Below are positions 17,962 to 26,894 of a DNA stretch of 64,000 nucleotides, in pieces (within the stretch, counting starts at the first letter, position 1; each line of letters opens with the position of its first letter). Under the pieces are notes generated by a model. The model saw nothing but the letters and a program-made list of their open reading frames with translations, had not been told where the DNA came from and did no database searches. The position numbers and the translations under genes were made by a program. The stretch comes from DATFVA01 sp963774455. GTDB lineage: Bacteria > Bacteroidota > Ignavibacteria > Ignavibacteriales > Ignavibacteriaceae. The stretch covers positions 1,302,001-1,366,000 of the forward strand of contig CAVZFD010000005.1 in the NCBI GenBank assembly GCA_963774455.1. The letters run 5' to 3'.

Positions 17962-19704
17962 CTATCTGTCTATATCTGCCAGAACAAAATCTATACTTCC
18001 AAGTATCGATAGTAAGTCAGCCACCGTGTATCCGCGGCTGATATACGAGATCATTTGGATATGCGGAAAAGAAGGCGTACGTATGCGTACCCGGTATGGG
18101 ATTGTATCGCCATTACTTACTAAATAATAACCGTTGCTGCCTTTAGATGCTTCAATTCCCGCGAATGCCTCTCCTTCCGGAATAACAGGTCCCCAGCTAA
18201 CATTCAAAAAATGAGTGATCAGGGTTTCTATATCATGCATCGTGTACTGCTTGATAGGAGGGGTTGTAAGCGGATGTTCCGATTTGTAATTGCCCTCCGG
18301 CATATTGTTCAAACACTGTTCGATTATTCTCAGACTCTGTCTCATTTCTTCAACGCGGACTACCGCCCTGTCGTAGCAGTCCCCGTTTTTCCCAATCGGA
18401 ATATCAAAATCGAATTGGTCATAACTTGAATACGGTCTTTTTTTCCTGAAGTCCCATTCCATTCCTGTAGCTCTCAGGCTGGGACCTGTAACTCCCCATT
18501 CAATAGCTTCCTCAGTATCATAAACTCCTATTCCTACTGTTCTTCCTTTGAAAATTCTGTTCTTCATTACCATATTGTCGTAATCCTTAAGTCTTGGGGG
18601 AAGATATTTTATAAAATCACTCACCAGTCTTTCCCATCCTTTAGGAAGATCCTGGGCAATCCCGCCAATTCTGAACCAGTTTGGATGCATCCTATCACCG
18701 CACACTGCTGCAACTATATCAAAGATCTTCTCACGGTCGCTGAACATATAAAATACAGGCGACAGCATTCCAAGATCCTGTGCAAAAGTACCGTACCACA
18801 CCAGATGCGAAGCTATCCTGAAGAGCTCACACATCATCACTCTTATTACCTGTGCTCTTGGGGGAACATCAATACCAGCCAGCTTTTCAACGGCAAGTAA
18901 ATAAGCAAGATTATTCAATACTCCGCCGAGGTAATCTACACGATCCGTATAGGGCAGGTATGTATGCCATGACTGTCTCTCCCCCATCTTCTCGGCCCCG
19001 CGATGGTGATAGCCGATATCAGGGACAACATGAAGGATCTCTTCTCCATCAAGCTGCAGGACAAGGCGAAGTACCCCATGTGTGCCGGGATGCTGGGGAC
19101 CAAGATTAAGAAACATAAACTGGTCTTCCTCATCCTCGCGCTCAAGTCCCCAGTCCTCAGGCTTAAACTGAAGCACATCCTGTTCAAATATTGCCGTCTC
19201 TTCAGGCATATGAAAAGGACCCATCTCAGTTGCCCGTGCAGGATGTTCTTTCCTTAAAGGGTGACCCTTCCAGGTTTGAGGCATCAGGAGCCGTCTAAGG
19301 TGTGGATGACCTTCGAACTTTATTCCGAACATATCATACACTTCGCGTTCATACCAGTCGGAATTTTGCCAGAGGTGCGTTATAGATGGAATTACAAGAT
19401 CGTCATCCATAAGAGGAATTTTGATCCTGACATCTTCATTACGATCAAACGACAAAAGCTGATATACTACAGTAAAGTCATTTGTGGGGGTTTTATTTAT
19501 CCGGGATTTTGTTCTCTCATCAATAGCAGTAAGATCATATAACATCCTGTAAGGATGTATAATATCATTCTTAAGGAAACTCAGTACATCTGAAAGCCTC
19601 TCTCTCCTGAGCCATATTGTAGATAACGCATCCTTGGTTTCCTCAAAGCGGAAATCATCTTCGTTAAATTTTTGCTTCAGCTCATTTAGCAGTGAGTTTT
19701 CCAT
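17962..19704 (-). CDS. nuoCD: NADH-quinone oxidoreductase fused subunits C and D
   Basis: One 580-residue protein joining NuoC (about residues 1-185) and NuoD (about 190-580) of the quinone-binding module. The NuoC part ends with the diagnostic EVYDMFGIKFEGHPHLRRLL and LRKEHP segments; NuoD begins at NLGPQHPGTHGVLRLVLQLD and ends with the conserved ADIDR. The histidines and tyrosine region around GPQHPGTHG line the quinone head-group site. C-D fusions occur in several phyla, so this is unusual but not novel. It lies 25 bases after nuoB. Confidence 0.96.
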   Translation of the reverse strand: MENSLLNELKQKFNEDDFRFEETKDALSTIWLRRERLSDVLSFLKNDIIHPYRMLYDLTAIDERTKSRINKTPTNDFTVVYQLLSFDRNEDVRIKIPLMDDDLVIPSITHLWQNSDWYEREVYDMFGIKFEGHPHLRRLLMPQTWKGHPLRKEHPARATEMGPFHMPEETAIFEQDVLQFKPEDWGLEREDEEDQFMFLNLGPQHPGTHGVLRLVLQLDGEEILHVVPDIGYHHRGAEKMGERQSWHTYLPYTDRVDYLGGVLNNLAYLLAVEKLAGIDVPPRAQVIRVMMCELFRIASHLVWYGTFAQDLGMLSPVFYMFSDREKIFDIVAAVCGDRMHPNWFRIGGIAQDLPKGWERLVSDFIKYLPPRLKDYDNMVMKNRIFKGRTVGIGVYDTEEAIEWGVTGPSLRATGMEWDFRKKRPYSSYDQFDFDIPIGKNGDCYDRAVVRVEEMRQSLRIIEQCLNNMPEGNYKSEHPLTTPPIKQYTMHDIETLITHFLNVSWGPVIPEGEAFAGIEASKGSNGYYLVSNGDTIPYRVRIRTPSFPHIQMISYISRGYTVADLLSILGSIDFVLADIDR

Positions 19705-19729
19705 AGACTTAGTCTGAAGATGACCTTAA

Positions 19730-20368
19730 CTAAACCTCGTCGGGCGGCCTTAGGGTTGTCATCTTCATTCTTTCACTCCTTTTCTTCACTTTCATTGAAA
19801 TTTTAGGGGCCTTTTCTACTCCCTGGGGACCGATTGCCCAGCTTAGCGGTCTTTTTTCTTTCCCGACACTTTCTCTCAGAAGAACCAGTCCTTCAATGAA
19901 TGCATCGGGACGGGGAGGACAGCCGGGTACATACATATCGACAGGCAGGAACTTATCTATTCCCTGCACAACGCTGTAAATGTCATACATCCCGCCCGAA
20001 TTCGCACACGAGCCCATAGAGATAACCCAGCGTGGTTCCATCATCTGTTCATATAATCTTTGTATGACGGGAGCCATTTTTATGAATACCGTACCGGCAA
20101 TAATCATCACATCCGCCTCACGGGGTGTTCCCCTGATTACCTCTGCTCCAAACCTTGCTATATCGTATTTGCTCGTGAGGCTCGTTGCCATTTCAACGTA
20201 ACAGCAGGACAGTCCAAAATTGAAGGGCCACATTGAATTTTGCCGGCCCCAGGCAATCAGCGATTCTAGCTTACTCAGTACAACGGTCTGCTGAACAGCC
20301 TGTTCGAAAGATCCTGTGCCCTCAACTGTCTTAACGGGATTTAAGGGTTTCGTCATCCACCATCTCAT
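19730..20368 (-). CDS. nuoB: NADH-quinone oxidoreductase subunit B
   Basis: Subunit holding cluster N2, which reduces quinone. The tandem cysteines in FGLSCCYVEMA (Cys55-Cys56) and the two distant ligands in GSCANSGGMY and VPGCPPRPDAF are present. The protein has 212 residues, with a C-terminal extension of about 35 basic and polar residues beyond the usual end. It starts seven bases after nuoA. Confidence 0.96.
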   Translation of the reverse strand: MRWWMTKPLNPVKTVEGTGSFEQAVQQTVVLSKLESLIAWGRQNSMWPFNFGLSCCYVEMATSLTSKYDIARFGAEVIRGTPREADVMIIAGTVFIKMAPVIQRLYEQMMEPRWVISMGSCANSGGMYDIYSVVQGIDKFLPVDMYVPGCPPRPDAFIEGLVLLRESVGKEKRPLSWAIGPQGVEKAPKISMKVKKRSERMKMTTLRPPDEV

Positions 20369-20375
20369 ATTGTAT

Positions 20376-20810
20376 TTACTTCTTTCCGTTCCTTATTCTT
20401 TTATGATATTCTTTTAGTATTTTCTTTCCGCTGGGTCCGAAGTCAAGAGCTCCGATTCTCGATTCATATAATAGCACTACAAGGAGAACAGTAATAAATA
20501 TAGCAGCCCCGATATAACCTCCCCATCCGGTTTCTCTGAATGCGATAGCCCATGAAATAATGAATGCTGCTTCAAGATCGAAGATTACAAAAAACATTGC
20601 CACTATATAGAAATGAACCGGAAACCGCAGTCTTGCATCCTCGGTAGTTTTGATACCTGATTCGAATATAGTATCGGTCTGTTTTTCTTTATGCCTCTGG
20701 CCGAGGAAGTAAGATGCGGTAAGCATTCCCCCTACTATCAGCAATACCAGTACAGCATATACAAGCAGAGGCCAGAGTTCAAAGGATTGTTGAGTAGAAG
20801 CTAAGAACAA
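20376..20810 (-). CDS. nuoA: NADH-quinone oxidoreductase subunit A
   Basis: First gene of the complex I operon; a three-helix membrane subunit near the quinone site. The diagnostic loop FESGIKTTEDARLRFPVHFY and the acidic helix FFVIFDLEAAFIISWA are present. The start is a TTG at 20808-20810 with GAGGAG six bases upstream. 144 residues, with a basic C-terminal tail. Confidence 0.95.
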   Translation of the reverse strand: MFLASTQQSFELWPLLVYAVLVLLIVGGMLTASYFLGQRHKEKQTDTIFESGIKTTEDARLRFPVHFYIVAMFFVIFDLEAAFIISWAIAFRETGWGGYIGAAIFITVLLVVLLYESRIGALDFGPSGKKILKEYHKRIRNGKK

Positions 20811-20858
20811 ATTCTTCTCCTCAGAGATAAAATGTTCAGAGAATCAATTGTTTAATGG

Positions 20859-20895
20859 AAACCAAATTATACAACATTTGAGGAAGGGATTGTGA
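20859..20895 (-). promoter_or_regulatory. Possible promoter of the nuo operon
   Basis: On the minus strand a TATAAT hexamer lies at 20866-20871, about 55 bases before the nuoA start. No good -35 element is seen at the expected distance, so support is weak. The 220-base spacer also serves the divergent lipoprotein gene. Confidence 0.3.
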
Positions 20896-21031
20896 TACAG
20901 GTTAAAATTTTCTTTCTAAATTCTAAGCTCTCTCCTTCATTTTTTAACTTATCTAAATGAATTAGTTTATGTATATTTAATAGATATTTCTAAATAAGAT
21001 AATAAAACATATGAATCAAAAGGTGAATAAA

Positions 21032-21727
21032 ATGAAAAGAATCCTTCCTCTTATACTGCTAGCTTTGATGGTTACCTTCACAGCTTGTGAAAATAAAACT
21101 GAAGAAGCGAATGAGAATCTACCCGCCGGTACCCATAAAGTTACTGTGGCTGATTTCCTTCAAACTCCTAATTATACTTATATACAAGCCTCTGAGAATG
21201 GTAATGAGTACTGGATTGCAGTTACAAAGATGCAGCCCGAAAAAGGAGAAACCCTTTATTTCTCAAAAAGTATGGAGATGAAAAACTTCAAAAGTGAAGC
21301 ATTGAACAGAACGTTTGAATCGGTGCTCTTTGTCCAGGATGTATCACAGACTCCCCCTTCAGCCCAGAAACCTGTAAATCATCCGCAGGTTTATAATCAG
21401 ACAAAACAGGATGTAAAGATTGAGCCTTTAAAGGATGGCAAAACTATAGCCCAGATTTATGAACAGAAGGATCAGTTAAGTGGTCAGACAGTAAAGGTTA
21501 AAGGTAAAGTCGTAAAATATAATCCGCATATCATGGGCCGCAACTGGATACATATCCAGGATGGCACGGGAAGTGGGAATAACTTTGACCTGATGGTTAC
21601 AAGTCCGGATTCTGCAAAAGCAGGCGATGTGGTTGTTATTGAAGGTACAGTGGAAATCAACCAGGATTTCGGTGCCGGCTACGCATACCCTGTTCTTCTT
21701 TCTAACGCTACCATTAAAGAACAATAA
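21032..21727 (+). CDS. Lipoprotein with NrfJ-like and OB-fold domains
   Basis: An exported lipoprotein of 231 residues: hydrophobic signal sequence ending in the lipobox FTAC. Two domains follow. The first (about residues 35-100) has the pattern YTYIQ...EYWIAV...GETLYF...MKNFKSEALNRTFESVLFV, which resembles small domains seen in NrfJ-like proteins of nitrite-reducing bacteria; I recognise the pattern but not a proven function. The second (about 145-225) reads as an OB fold: QTVKVKGKVVKY, NWIHIQDGTG, DVVVIEGTVE. Start: an ATG lies seven codons upstream, but AAGGTG six bases before the ATG at 21032 gives a proper signal peptide. It is divergent from nuoA. It may bind ligand or partner protein in the periplasm; unproven. 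Confidence 0.85.
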   Translation: MKRILPLILLALMVTFTACENKTEEANENLPAGTHKVTVADFLQTPNYTYIQASENGNEYWIAVTKMQPEKGETLYFSKSMEMKNFKSEALNRTFESVLFVQDVSQTPPSAQKPVNHPQVYNQTKQDVKIEPLKDGKTIAQIYEQKDQLSGQTVKVKGKVVKYNPHIMGRNWIHIQDGTGSGNNFDLMVTSPDSAKAGDVVVIEGTVEINQDFGAGYAYPVLLSNATIKEQ

Positions 21728-22265
21728 TCATAACTTTTTCCTCGGGCAGATTCAGAGGCTGATAGCTGTAAATTCTGCCCATATCAATTCTCTCATTGAA
21801 ATTTCCTGAAGCCTTTCCTGGCAAAAATCGCGGATAATAAGCTTTGTCCCCGATTGCAATCGTTTCTTATCTCTGCTGCTTTCTATCATTTTATTTCCTG
21901 ACTCTAATCTGAATTCCATAAGATTTTAAGACTGATTCCTTGCCTTTTTAGGAAGAATCAAAATTTGACCATTTAGATTCAGGAATGTATTCAGGACGTA
22001 TTCAGGACGTATTCAGGACGTATTCAAATGGAATTTAGGACTTCTTTATATAAGGAGATAGCTGACAGCTGATATAAAAAGGTAAAACATTGTTTAACTA
22101 TCCGGACTAAATTATTTTTAGGCAGAATATATGACAAATCTGTCGTGGAAGTTGAAGAGGGGGCTATGAATCTATCTCACACCCGCCATCTTAATTGAAA
22201 ATTCTCACAGCTTATCTTGATCCCGGGAATTAGATTCAATGAAAGTTTTTAATGAGGAGTGAAGA
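21728..22265. other. Long intergenic spacer with an 11-bp tandem array
   Basis: This 538-base region has no gene I can support. It contains a weak stem (GGGCAGA at 21744-21750 and TCTGCCC at 21774-21780, 23-base loop, no T tract) just past the lipoprotein gene, the tandem array at 21977-22026, and a small AGCTG-A-CAGCT inverted repeat near 22060. The promoter of the following gene must lie in the last part but is not recognisable. Confidence 0.5.
21977..22026. repeat. Tandem array of 11-bp units, ATTCAGGACGT
   Basis: A 12-base variant unit at 21977-21988 (ATTCAGGAATGT) is followed by three identical 11-base units at 21989-22021 and a partial ATTCA. It is noncoding. Period and setting match the array at 3868-3921, though the sequence is unrelated. 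Confidence 0.9.
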
Positions 22266-22649
22266 TTGGAAAAGACAAAATCTGTCAGCAATGAATATTG
22301 TTCGTCAATTAATATCAGTAAATATTCTGGAAAACTCTATGTTGACCCTGTTTACGGAAAGGAATTGCCAAAGGTAAAAATACAATATGCAATTTTTTCG
22401 AGTCAATGGGATATTGAAGAGGTTGCGGAAGATAATATACTGAGGATCATTCATCATGACACCGGTGATAGCATTTCCATTTCGTTTGATAATATTATGG
22501 ACAGAATAGAATTCGTAAAAAATATTTACTCATCAAAGCCTGTCAAACAGATTGGAAAAGGAATGAACCTTGAACAGTATGCTAATCTGAATTTAAAACC
22601 CAGGGAAGAAAATCTTTTTGATAAAATAAGAAGCAGGCTGGCAAATTAG
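22266..22649 (+). CDS. Small protein of unknown function
   Basis: A 127-residue soluble protein with no signal peptide or membrane segment. The start is a TTG with GAGGAG at a good distance upstream. The middle part (residues 38-85: VKIQYAIFSSQWDIEEVAEDNILRI..., then DSISISFDNIMDRIEFVKNIY) alternates strand-like and helical stretches; the C-terminus is polar. I do not recognise the family. A strong hairpin terminator overlaps its stop codon. It stands alone, opposite the malic enzyme gene. Confidence 0.72.
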   Translation: MEKTKSVSNEYCSSINISKYSGKLYVDPVYGKELPKVKIQYAIFSSQWDIEEVAEDNILRIIHHDTGDSISISFDNIMDRIEFVKNIYSSKPVKQIGKGMNLEQYANLNLKPREENLFDKIRSRLAN

Positions 22650-22680
22650 TTTGCCGCGCCTGCTTAATTACTCTTTTCTT
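22631..22680. terminator. Intrinsic terminator overlapping a stop codon
   Basis: Stem arms AAGCAGGC-t-GGCAAA (22631-22645) and TTTGCC-gc-GCCTGCTT (22650-22665) close on the loop TTAG, which contains the stop codon of the upstream gene. A T-rich tract follows on the plus strand at 22671-22682. The stem also lies just past the malic enzyme stop on the other strand, so it may serve both genes. Confidence 0.85.
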
Positions 22681-22682
22681 TT

Positions 22683-24971
22683 TTATGCTAATGCTTCTTC
22701 ATGTGCCTTTTTTACAGGCTTTACAAGATGGATAGAATCCACAACTGCAATCGCTGTCATATTAAAGATATCATCAACAGTGGCGCCTCTCTGAAGGACG
22801 TGGACAGGTTTCTTCATCCCGCGAAGAACAGGACCAATAACTGTAGTACCTCCGATTCTTGCCATTAGTTTATAGGCTATGTTACCGGAATTCAGATCCG
22901 GGAATATGAGCACATTCGCCCCGCCCTTAAGTGAGCTAAATGGAAAATCCTTTTCGATGATCTGCGGAACCACTGCGGTATCAGCCTGCATTTCCCCATC
23001 GATCATTATATCAGGACGAAGGTTTTTCACTATCTCAACTGCTTTCTTTACCTTAATGGATTCAGGGTATGGGGAACTGCCGAAATTACTGAATGAAAGC
23101 ATCGCAACTCTTGGAGCGAGATCAAATGCCTTAACTGTATCAGCGGCGTTGATAGCAATTTCTGCAAGCTGCTCGGAAGTTGGATTAACATTAACTGTGG
23201 TATCAGCGAAGAAATATGCACGCTTCGAGGTTACAACAATGTACATACCTGACACGACTTTGAACCCTTCTTTCACACCTATACACTGCAGCGCCGGTCT
23301 TATTGTGGCAGGATAATGCGAGGTAAGCCCGCTTATCAACGCATCCGCATCACCCATTTCAACCATCATCGAACCGAAGTAATTTGCATCCGCCATAAGG
23401 TCTCTGGCTTCCTTCAAAGTAGCGCCCTTTCTCTGGCGTTTCTTATAGAAGGCAGTTGCATAAACCTCACGCTTTGTATTTGTAGCAGGATCAATAATCT
23501 TAAATTCATTCTGATCAAAACCAAGATCGTTGATTGCTTTCCTAATGTTAAATTCATCTCCCAGGAGAACAGGAAATGCAATACCATCACTAAATGAAGC
23601 ATGAGCAGCTCTTATGATCTTCTCTTCTTCACCTTCCGGATAAACAACCTTTCTCGGTTCTTCTTTTGCTTTATGGATCATAACCCGGATTACTTCTTTT
23701 GATAAACCAAGTCTCTCTTTCAATTCTTCTTCATATTTATCCCAATCCTCTATGGGCTGACGTGCGACTCCGGTCGCAATTGCTGCCTTGGCAACAGCAG
23801 GAGCTACGTGCCAGAGTACACGGGGATCAAAGGGCTTCGGAATTATATATTCGCGTCCAAATTCAAAATCCAGTCCGCCATAGGCATTTTTTACCATTTC
23901 AGGAACTTGTTTTTTTGCCAGCTCAGCAAGTGCCCTCGTTGCAGCCATCTTCATCTCTTCATTTATAGCAGAGGCTTTTACGTCGAGGGCACCTCTGAAT
24001 ATAAACGGGAATCCAAGCACATTATTCACCTGGTTGGGATAATCACTTCTGCCTGTCGCCATTATTAAATCGCTGCGGACAGCAACTGCATCTTCATAGG
24101 AAATTTCGGGATCAGGATTAGCCATAGCAAACGCTATCGGGTCCTTCGCCATTGATTTAATCATATCCTTTGAAACTACGCCGCCTATTGATAAACCAAT
24201 AAAGACATCAGCGCCCACCATACCCTCTGCCAGTGAACCCGAATCCTTATCCTGTGCGAATATTTCCTTATATTTATTGAGATCCTTCCTGCCTTTGTGG
24301 ATAAGACCTTTCGAATCGTACATATAAATATTTTCTCTTTTCGCACCGGCCATCATATATAATTTACAGCAGGAAATAGCTGCAGCGCCGGCACCATTCA
24401 CAACGATCTTGAGGTCTTCTAGTTTTTTATTTGCCAGCTCAGCCGCGTTAATCAGGGCTGCGCACGAAATTATGGCAGTACCATGCTGATCATCATGGAA
24501 AACCGGAATGTTCATTGTTTCCTTAAGAGTCTCTTCAATCTCAAAGCATTCAGGAGCTTTAATATCCTCCAGGTTTATTCCACCGAAGGTAGGTTCCAGA
24601 AGCTGAACCGCGCGGATTATTTCTTTGGGGTCCTTACTCTTCAATTCAATATCAAATACATCTATATCTGCAAATCTTTTGAATAGTACTCCTTTACCTT
24701 CCATAACGGGTTTGCCTGCGTGGGGTCCAATATCTCCAAGCCCAAGTACAGCCGTTCCATTTGAAATTACAGCTACAAGATTTCCTTTTGCTGTATATTT
24801 ATAAACATCGTCATCATTCTTCGCTATCTCTCTGCAGGGTTCAGCCACGCCGGGAGTATAAGCTAATGACAGATCTCTTGAAGTAAGGCAGGGCTTTGTG
24901 GCAACTACTTCTATCTTGCCGCGCCGGCCCTGACTATGATATTCAAGAGCTTCTTCTTTACTGATTTTCAT
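22683..24971 (-). CDS. maeB: NADP-type malic enzyme with phosphotransacetylase-like domain
   Basis: Oxidatively decarboxylates malate to pyruvate, making NAD(P)H. The 762-residue protein has the bipartite MaeB form: malic domain (about residues 15-150, YTPGVAEPC, VISNGTAVLGLGDIGP), NAD-binding domain (about 160-400, DDQHGTAIISCAAL, VVNGAGAAAISC), and a C-terminal phosphotransacetylase-like domain (about 430-755, KVVYPEGEEEKI, LISGLTSHYPATIRPALQ). In characterised MaeB enzymes the last domain is regulatory and responds to acetyl-CoA rather than catalysing transfer. Length is normal and the gene appears intact. GGAG precedes the ATG by nine bases. It is monocistronic. Confidence 0.96.
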   Translation of the reverse strand: MKISKEEALEYHSQGRRGKIEVVATKPCLTSRDLSLAYTPGVAEPCREIAKNDDDVYKYTAKGNLVAVISNGTAVLGLGDIGPHAGKPVMEGKGVLFKRFADIDVFDIELKSKDPKEIIRAVQLLEPTFGGINLEDIKAPECFEIEETLKETMNIPVFHDDQHGTAIISCAALINAAELANKKLEDLKIVVNGAGAAAISCCKLYMMAGAKRENIYMYDSKGLIHKGRKDLNKYKEIFAQDKDSGSLAEGMVGADVFIGLSIGGVVSKDMIKSMAKDPIAFAMANPDPEISYEDAVAVRSDLIMATGRSDYPNQVNNVLGFPFIFRGALDVKASAINEEMKMAATRALAELAKKQVPEMVKNAYGGLDFEFGREYIIPKPFDPRVLWHVAPAVAKAAIATGVARQPIEDWDKYEEELKERLGLSKEVIRVMIHKAKEEPRKVVYPEGEEEKIIRAAHASFSDGIAFPVLLGDEFNIRKAINDLGFDQNEFKIIDPATNTKREVYATAFYKKRQRKGATLKEARDLMADANYFGSMMVEMGDADALISGLTSHYPATIRPALQCIGVKEGFKVVSGMYIVVTSKRAYFFADTTVNVNPTSEQLAEIAINAADTVKAFDLAPRVAMLSFSNFGSSPYPESIKVKKAVEIVKNLRPDIMIDGEMQADTAVVPQIIEKDFPFSSLKGGANVLIFPDLNSGNIAYKLMARIGGTTVIGPVLRGMKKPVHVLQRGATVDDIFNMTAIAVVDSIHLVKPVKKAHEEALA

Positions 24972-25201
24972 TTATATGTTCTCCATTCACCTTTTTGAAT
25001 TAAAATTCTATTACAAACGTATTAAATACCCATATAATGTGCCACTAGAAGTTACTTCCGGAGATGCTGAAAGCTTAAATAATCTTCTAAATTTGAAGGT
25101 TTTTTATAAATAATGTAATAATTAAAATTATGATTCTCACTTGTGATAAAAATGTTCACAAAATTGATATGTATGATTATGGATTATTCCCCGTAGAACG
25201 A

Positions 25202-25241
25202 AAGGTTAAAAAAAAGTACCGGTTGTTAAACCGGTACTTTT
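25202..25241 (-). terminator. Intrinsic terminator of the DUF6600-like gene
   Basis: On the minus strand a perfect 13-base stem (AAAAGTACCGGTT and AACCGGTACTTTT, 25212-25224 and 25229-25241) is followed by an unbroken T run. It begins exactly 28 bases after the stop codon. The bases just before the stem read CTCTCCTCC, a motif that recurs before the terminator at 61165-61189. Confidence 0.92.
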
Positions 25242-25269
25242 GGAGGAGAGGACCAGAGAAACGGTAGGG

Positions 25270-26751
25270 TTATCTACTTCCTCTTCCGTTATTGGTTTTT
25301 CTTTTTTGCTCTGATTTCGTTCTGCTTTCATTCTGCCGTTGAACACTTGAATTACTCCCTGATGATCGGTTCACAGTTGGAGTCCTGTTGACTTCAGTCT
25401 TTTTCTGAACCGGAGGATTATAAGTTCTTGTTTCTTTCTTCTGCTGTGTATTCTGCTGAACTCTCTCATTTACTCTTTTTTCTATTTTTTGCTCAGTCCT
25501 ATTGGGTGTAACATTTCTGTTGGGCGTTACTGTTTTATTTGGAGTTACTGTTCTGTTGGGCGTAACGGTTTTATTAGGAGTTACAGTTCTGTTCGGCGTT
25601 ACTGTTTTATTAGGAGATATTGTTCTGTTCGGTGTTACTGTACGTGTATCTTTCTTTACAGGAACTTTGTTCACGGGGGTTCTGACTTCTTTTTTCTCAT
25701 TTGTTTTTACTCTTGTATCAGGTACAGTTTTCTTTTCGGGAGTTTTCTTTTCCTGTCTGATCGTTCCGCGCGGATCAGTTTTCTGGCTGCGCACGTCAGG
25801 TGCTCTGTTCACATCCTGTTTGGTTCTGGTATCTGTCTTTTTCTGAACAGAAGTTTCTGGCCTCTGAATATTCCTTCCGAATTCAAGCTTTGAAGTCTCC
25901 AGAGCGGTTTTCCTGTTTGTTCTTTCCATCTTGACATCTTTAACCCCGGAATTTGTGAAATTCTTACTATCAGGAATAAAGGTTCTTACTTCATTATTTG
26001 TAACACGGTTTTTGTCGTTGATATCCCGCAGTCCTGATACTGTCCTTATTTTTCTTTCACGGATGTCTATTTTACCGCGTTCTCTTATCAACCCTACATC
26101 AACGCCGCGGTTAACTACTCTTCCGTTCCTGAATCCGTAGTTATTTCTAACTTTGGTTCTTGAATATATTCTGTATTTATATTTTGGACCTGCATAATAC
26201 TTGGATACATATGGATCACAGAAGTTATTATACCTTACAAAATTCCACTGTGAATAGGGTGAATAATATGAATGTGTAAAATGTATACCTGCTGAGATGG
26301 AGAATACCGCATAAGGAGGCAGGGGTGACCAGCCTATATAATCGTTATCATATCTCCATTCAACCCACGCAGGTGCCCACTGGTAATCAGGAATCCAGAT
26401 CCAGCCATAGTAGTCATCTAAATACCATCTTCCATAGTGGTAAACAATGTAACCGAATGGTTCATATGAATCCCAAAACCATCCGTCTGAGGTCCATAAC
26501 CAGCGCCCGCTTGCGTAAGGAGACCATCCCATTCTCATCTGAACTGGTTTCCAGCCGTAAACTCCGTCGCCGAATTCAATCCAGGACCCGTATGGTGATA
26601 ACTGGGTATAGAAATACCCGAACCCGTCATTATTATCATAACCACCGTAATTATAACTGTTATCATATCCCCGGTCATAATAATTCTGGGCTTTTGTCTG
26701 AAAACTCAGACCGGTTATGATCAATGCTGCAATTAAAAGTAACTTTTTCAT
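25270..26751 (-). CDS. Exported DUF6600-like protein with Thr-Pro-Asn repeat tail
   Basis: A 493-residue exported protein. After a signal peptide (KKLLLIAALIITGLSF) comes a Tyr/Trp/Gly-rich domain (about residues 40-190) with repeated units such as SPYGSWIEFGDGVYGW, ASGRWLWTSDGWFWDSYEPFG and YHYGRWYLDDYYGWIWIP, the pattern of DUF6600-type proteins. The second half is basic and low in complexity, with eight TVTPN(R/K)-like hexapeptide repeats and a C-terminus rich in Asn, Arg and Gln. Function is unknown; an envelope or surface role is likely from export and composition. Start: a GTG lies four codons upstream, but GAGG six bases before the ATG at 26751 favours that one. A strong terminator follows. 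Confidence 0.88.
   Translation of the reverse strand: MKKLLLIAALIITGLSFQTKAQNYYDRGYDNSYNYGGYDNNDGFGYFYTQLSPYGSWIEFGDGVYGWKPVQMRMGWSPYASGRWLWTSDGWFWDSYEPFGYIVYHYGRWYLDDYYGWIWIPDYQWAPAWVEWRYDNDYIGWSPLPPYAVFSISAGIHFTHSYYSPYSQWNFVRYNNFCDPYVSKYYAGPKYKYRIYSRTKVRNNYGFRNGRVVNRGVDVGLIRERGKIDIRERKIRTVSGLRDINDKNRVTNNEVRTFIPDSKNFTNSGVKDVKMERTNRKTALETSKLEFGRNIQRPETSVQKKTDTRTKQDVNRAPDVRSQKTDPRGTIRQEKKTPEKKTVPDTRVKTNEKKEVRTPVNKVPVKKDTRTVTPNRTISPNKTVTPNRTVTPNKTVTPNRTVTPNKTVTPNRNVTPNRTEQKIEKRVNERVQQNTQQKKETRTYNPPVQKKTEVNRTPTVNRSSGSNSSVQRQNESRTKSEQKRKTNNGRGSR
25499..25644 (-). repeat. In-frame 18-bp repeats encoding TVTPN(R/K)
   Basis: Eight consecutive 18-base units inside the preceding gene encode the hexapeptides TVTPNR/TVTPNK, with one TISPNK and one NVTPNR variant; R and K alternate through most of the array, so a 36-base higher-order unit is visible. 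The near identity of several units suggests recent expansion by slippage or recombination. Confidence 0.88.
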
Positions 26752-26894
26752 TTTAAACCTCACTTTTTAGAACACCTCTCAATATCCAATGATCATACCA
26801 CCCAAAAAAGTTAATTATTTCAGAAAATAGCAGGATTTTAAAGATTTCGTTGTATAATTTAATGGACAGAATCGCTCCATATGTGTACAATGAT

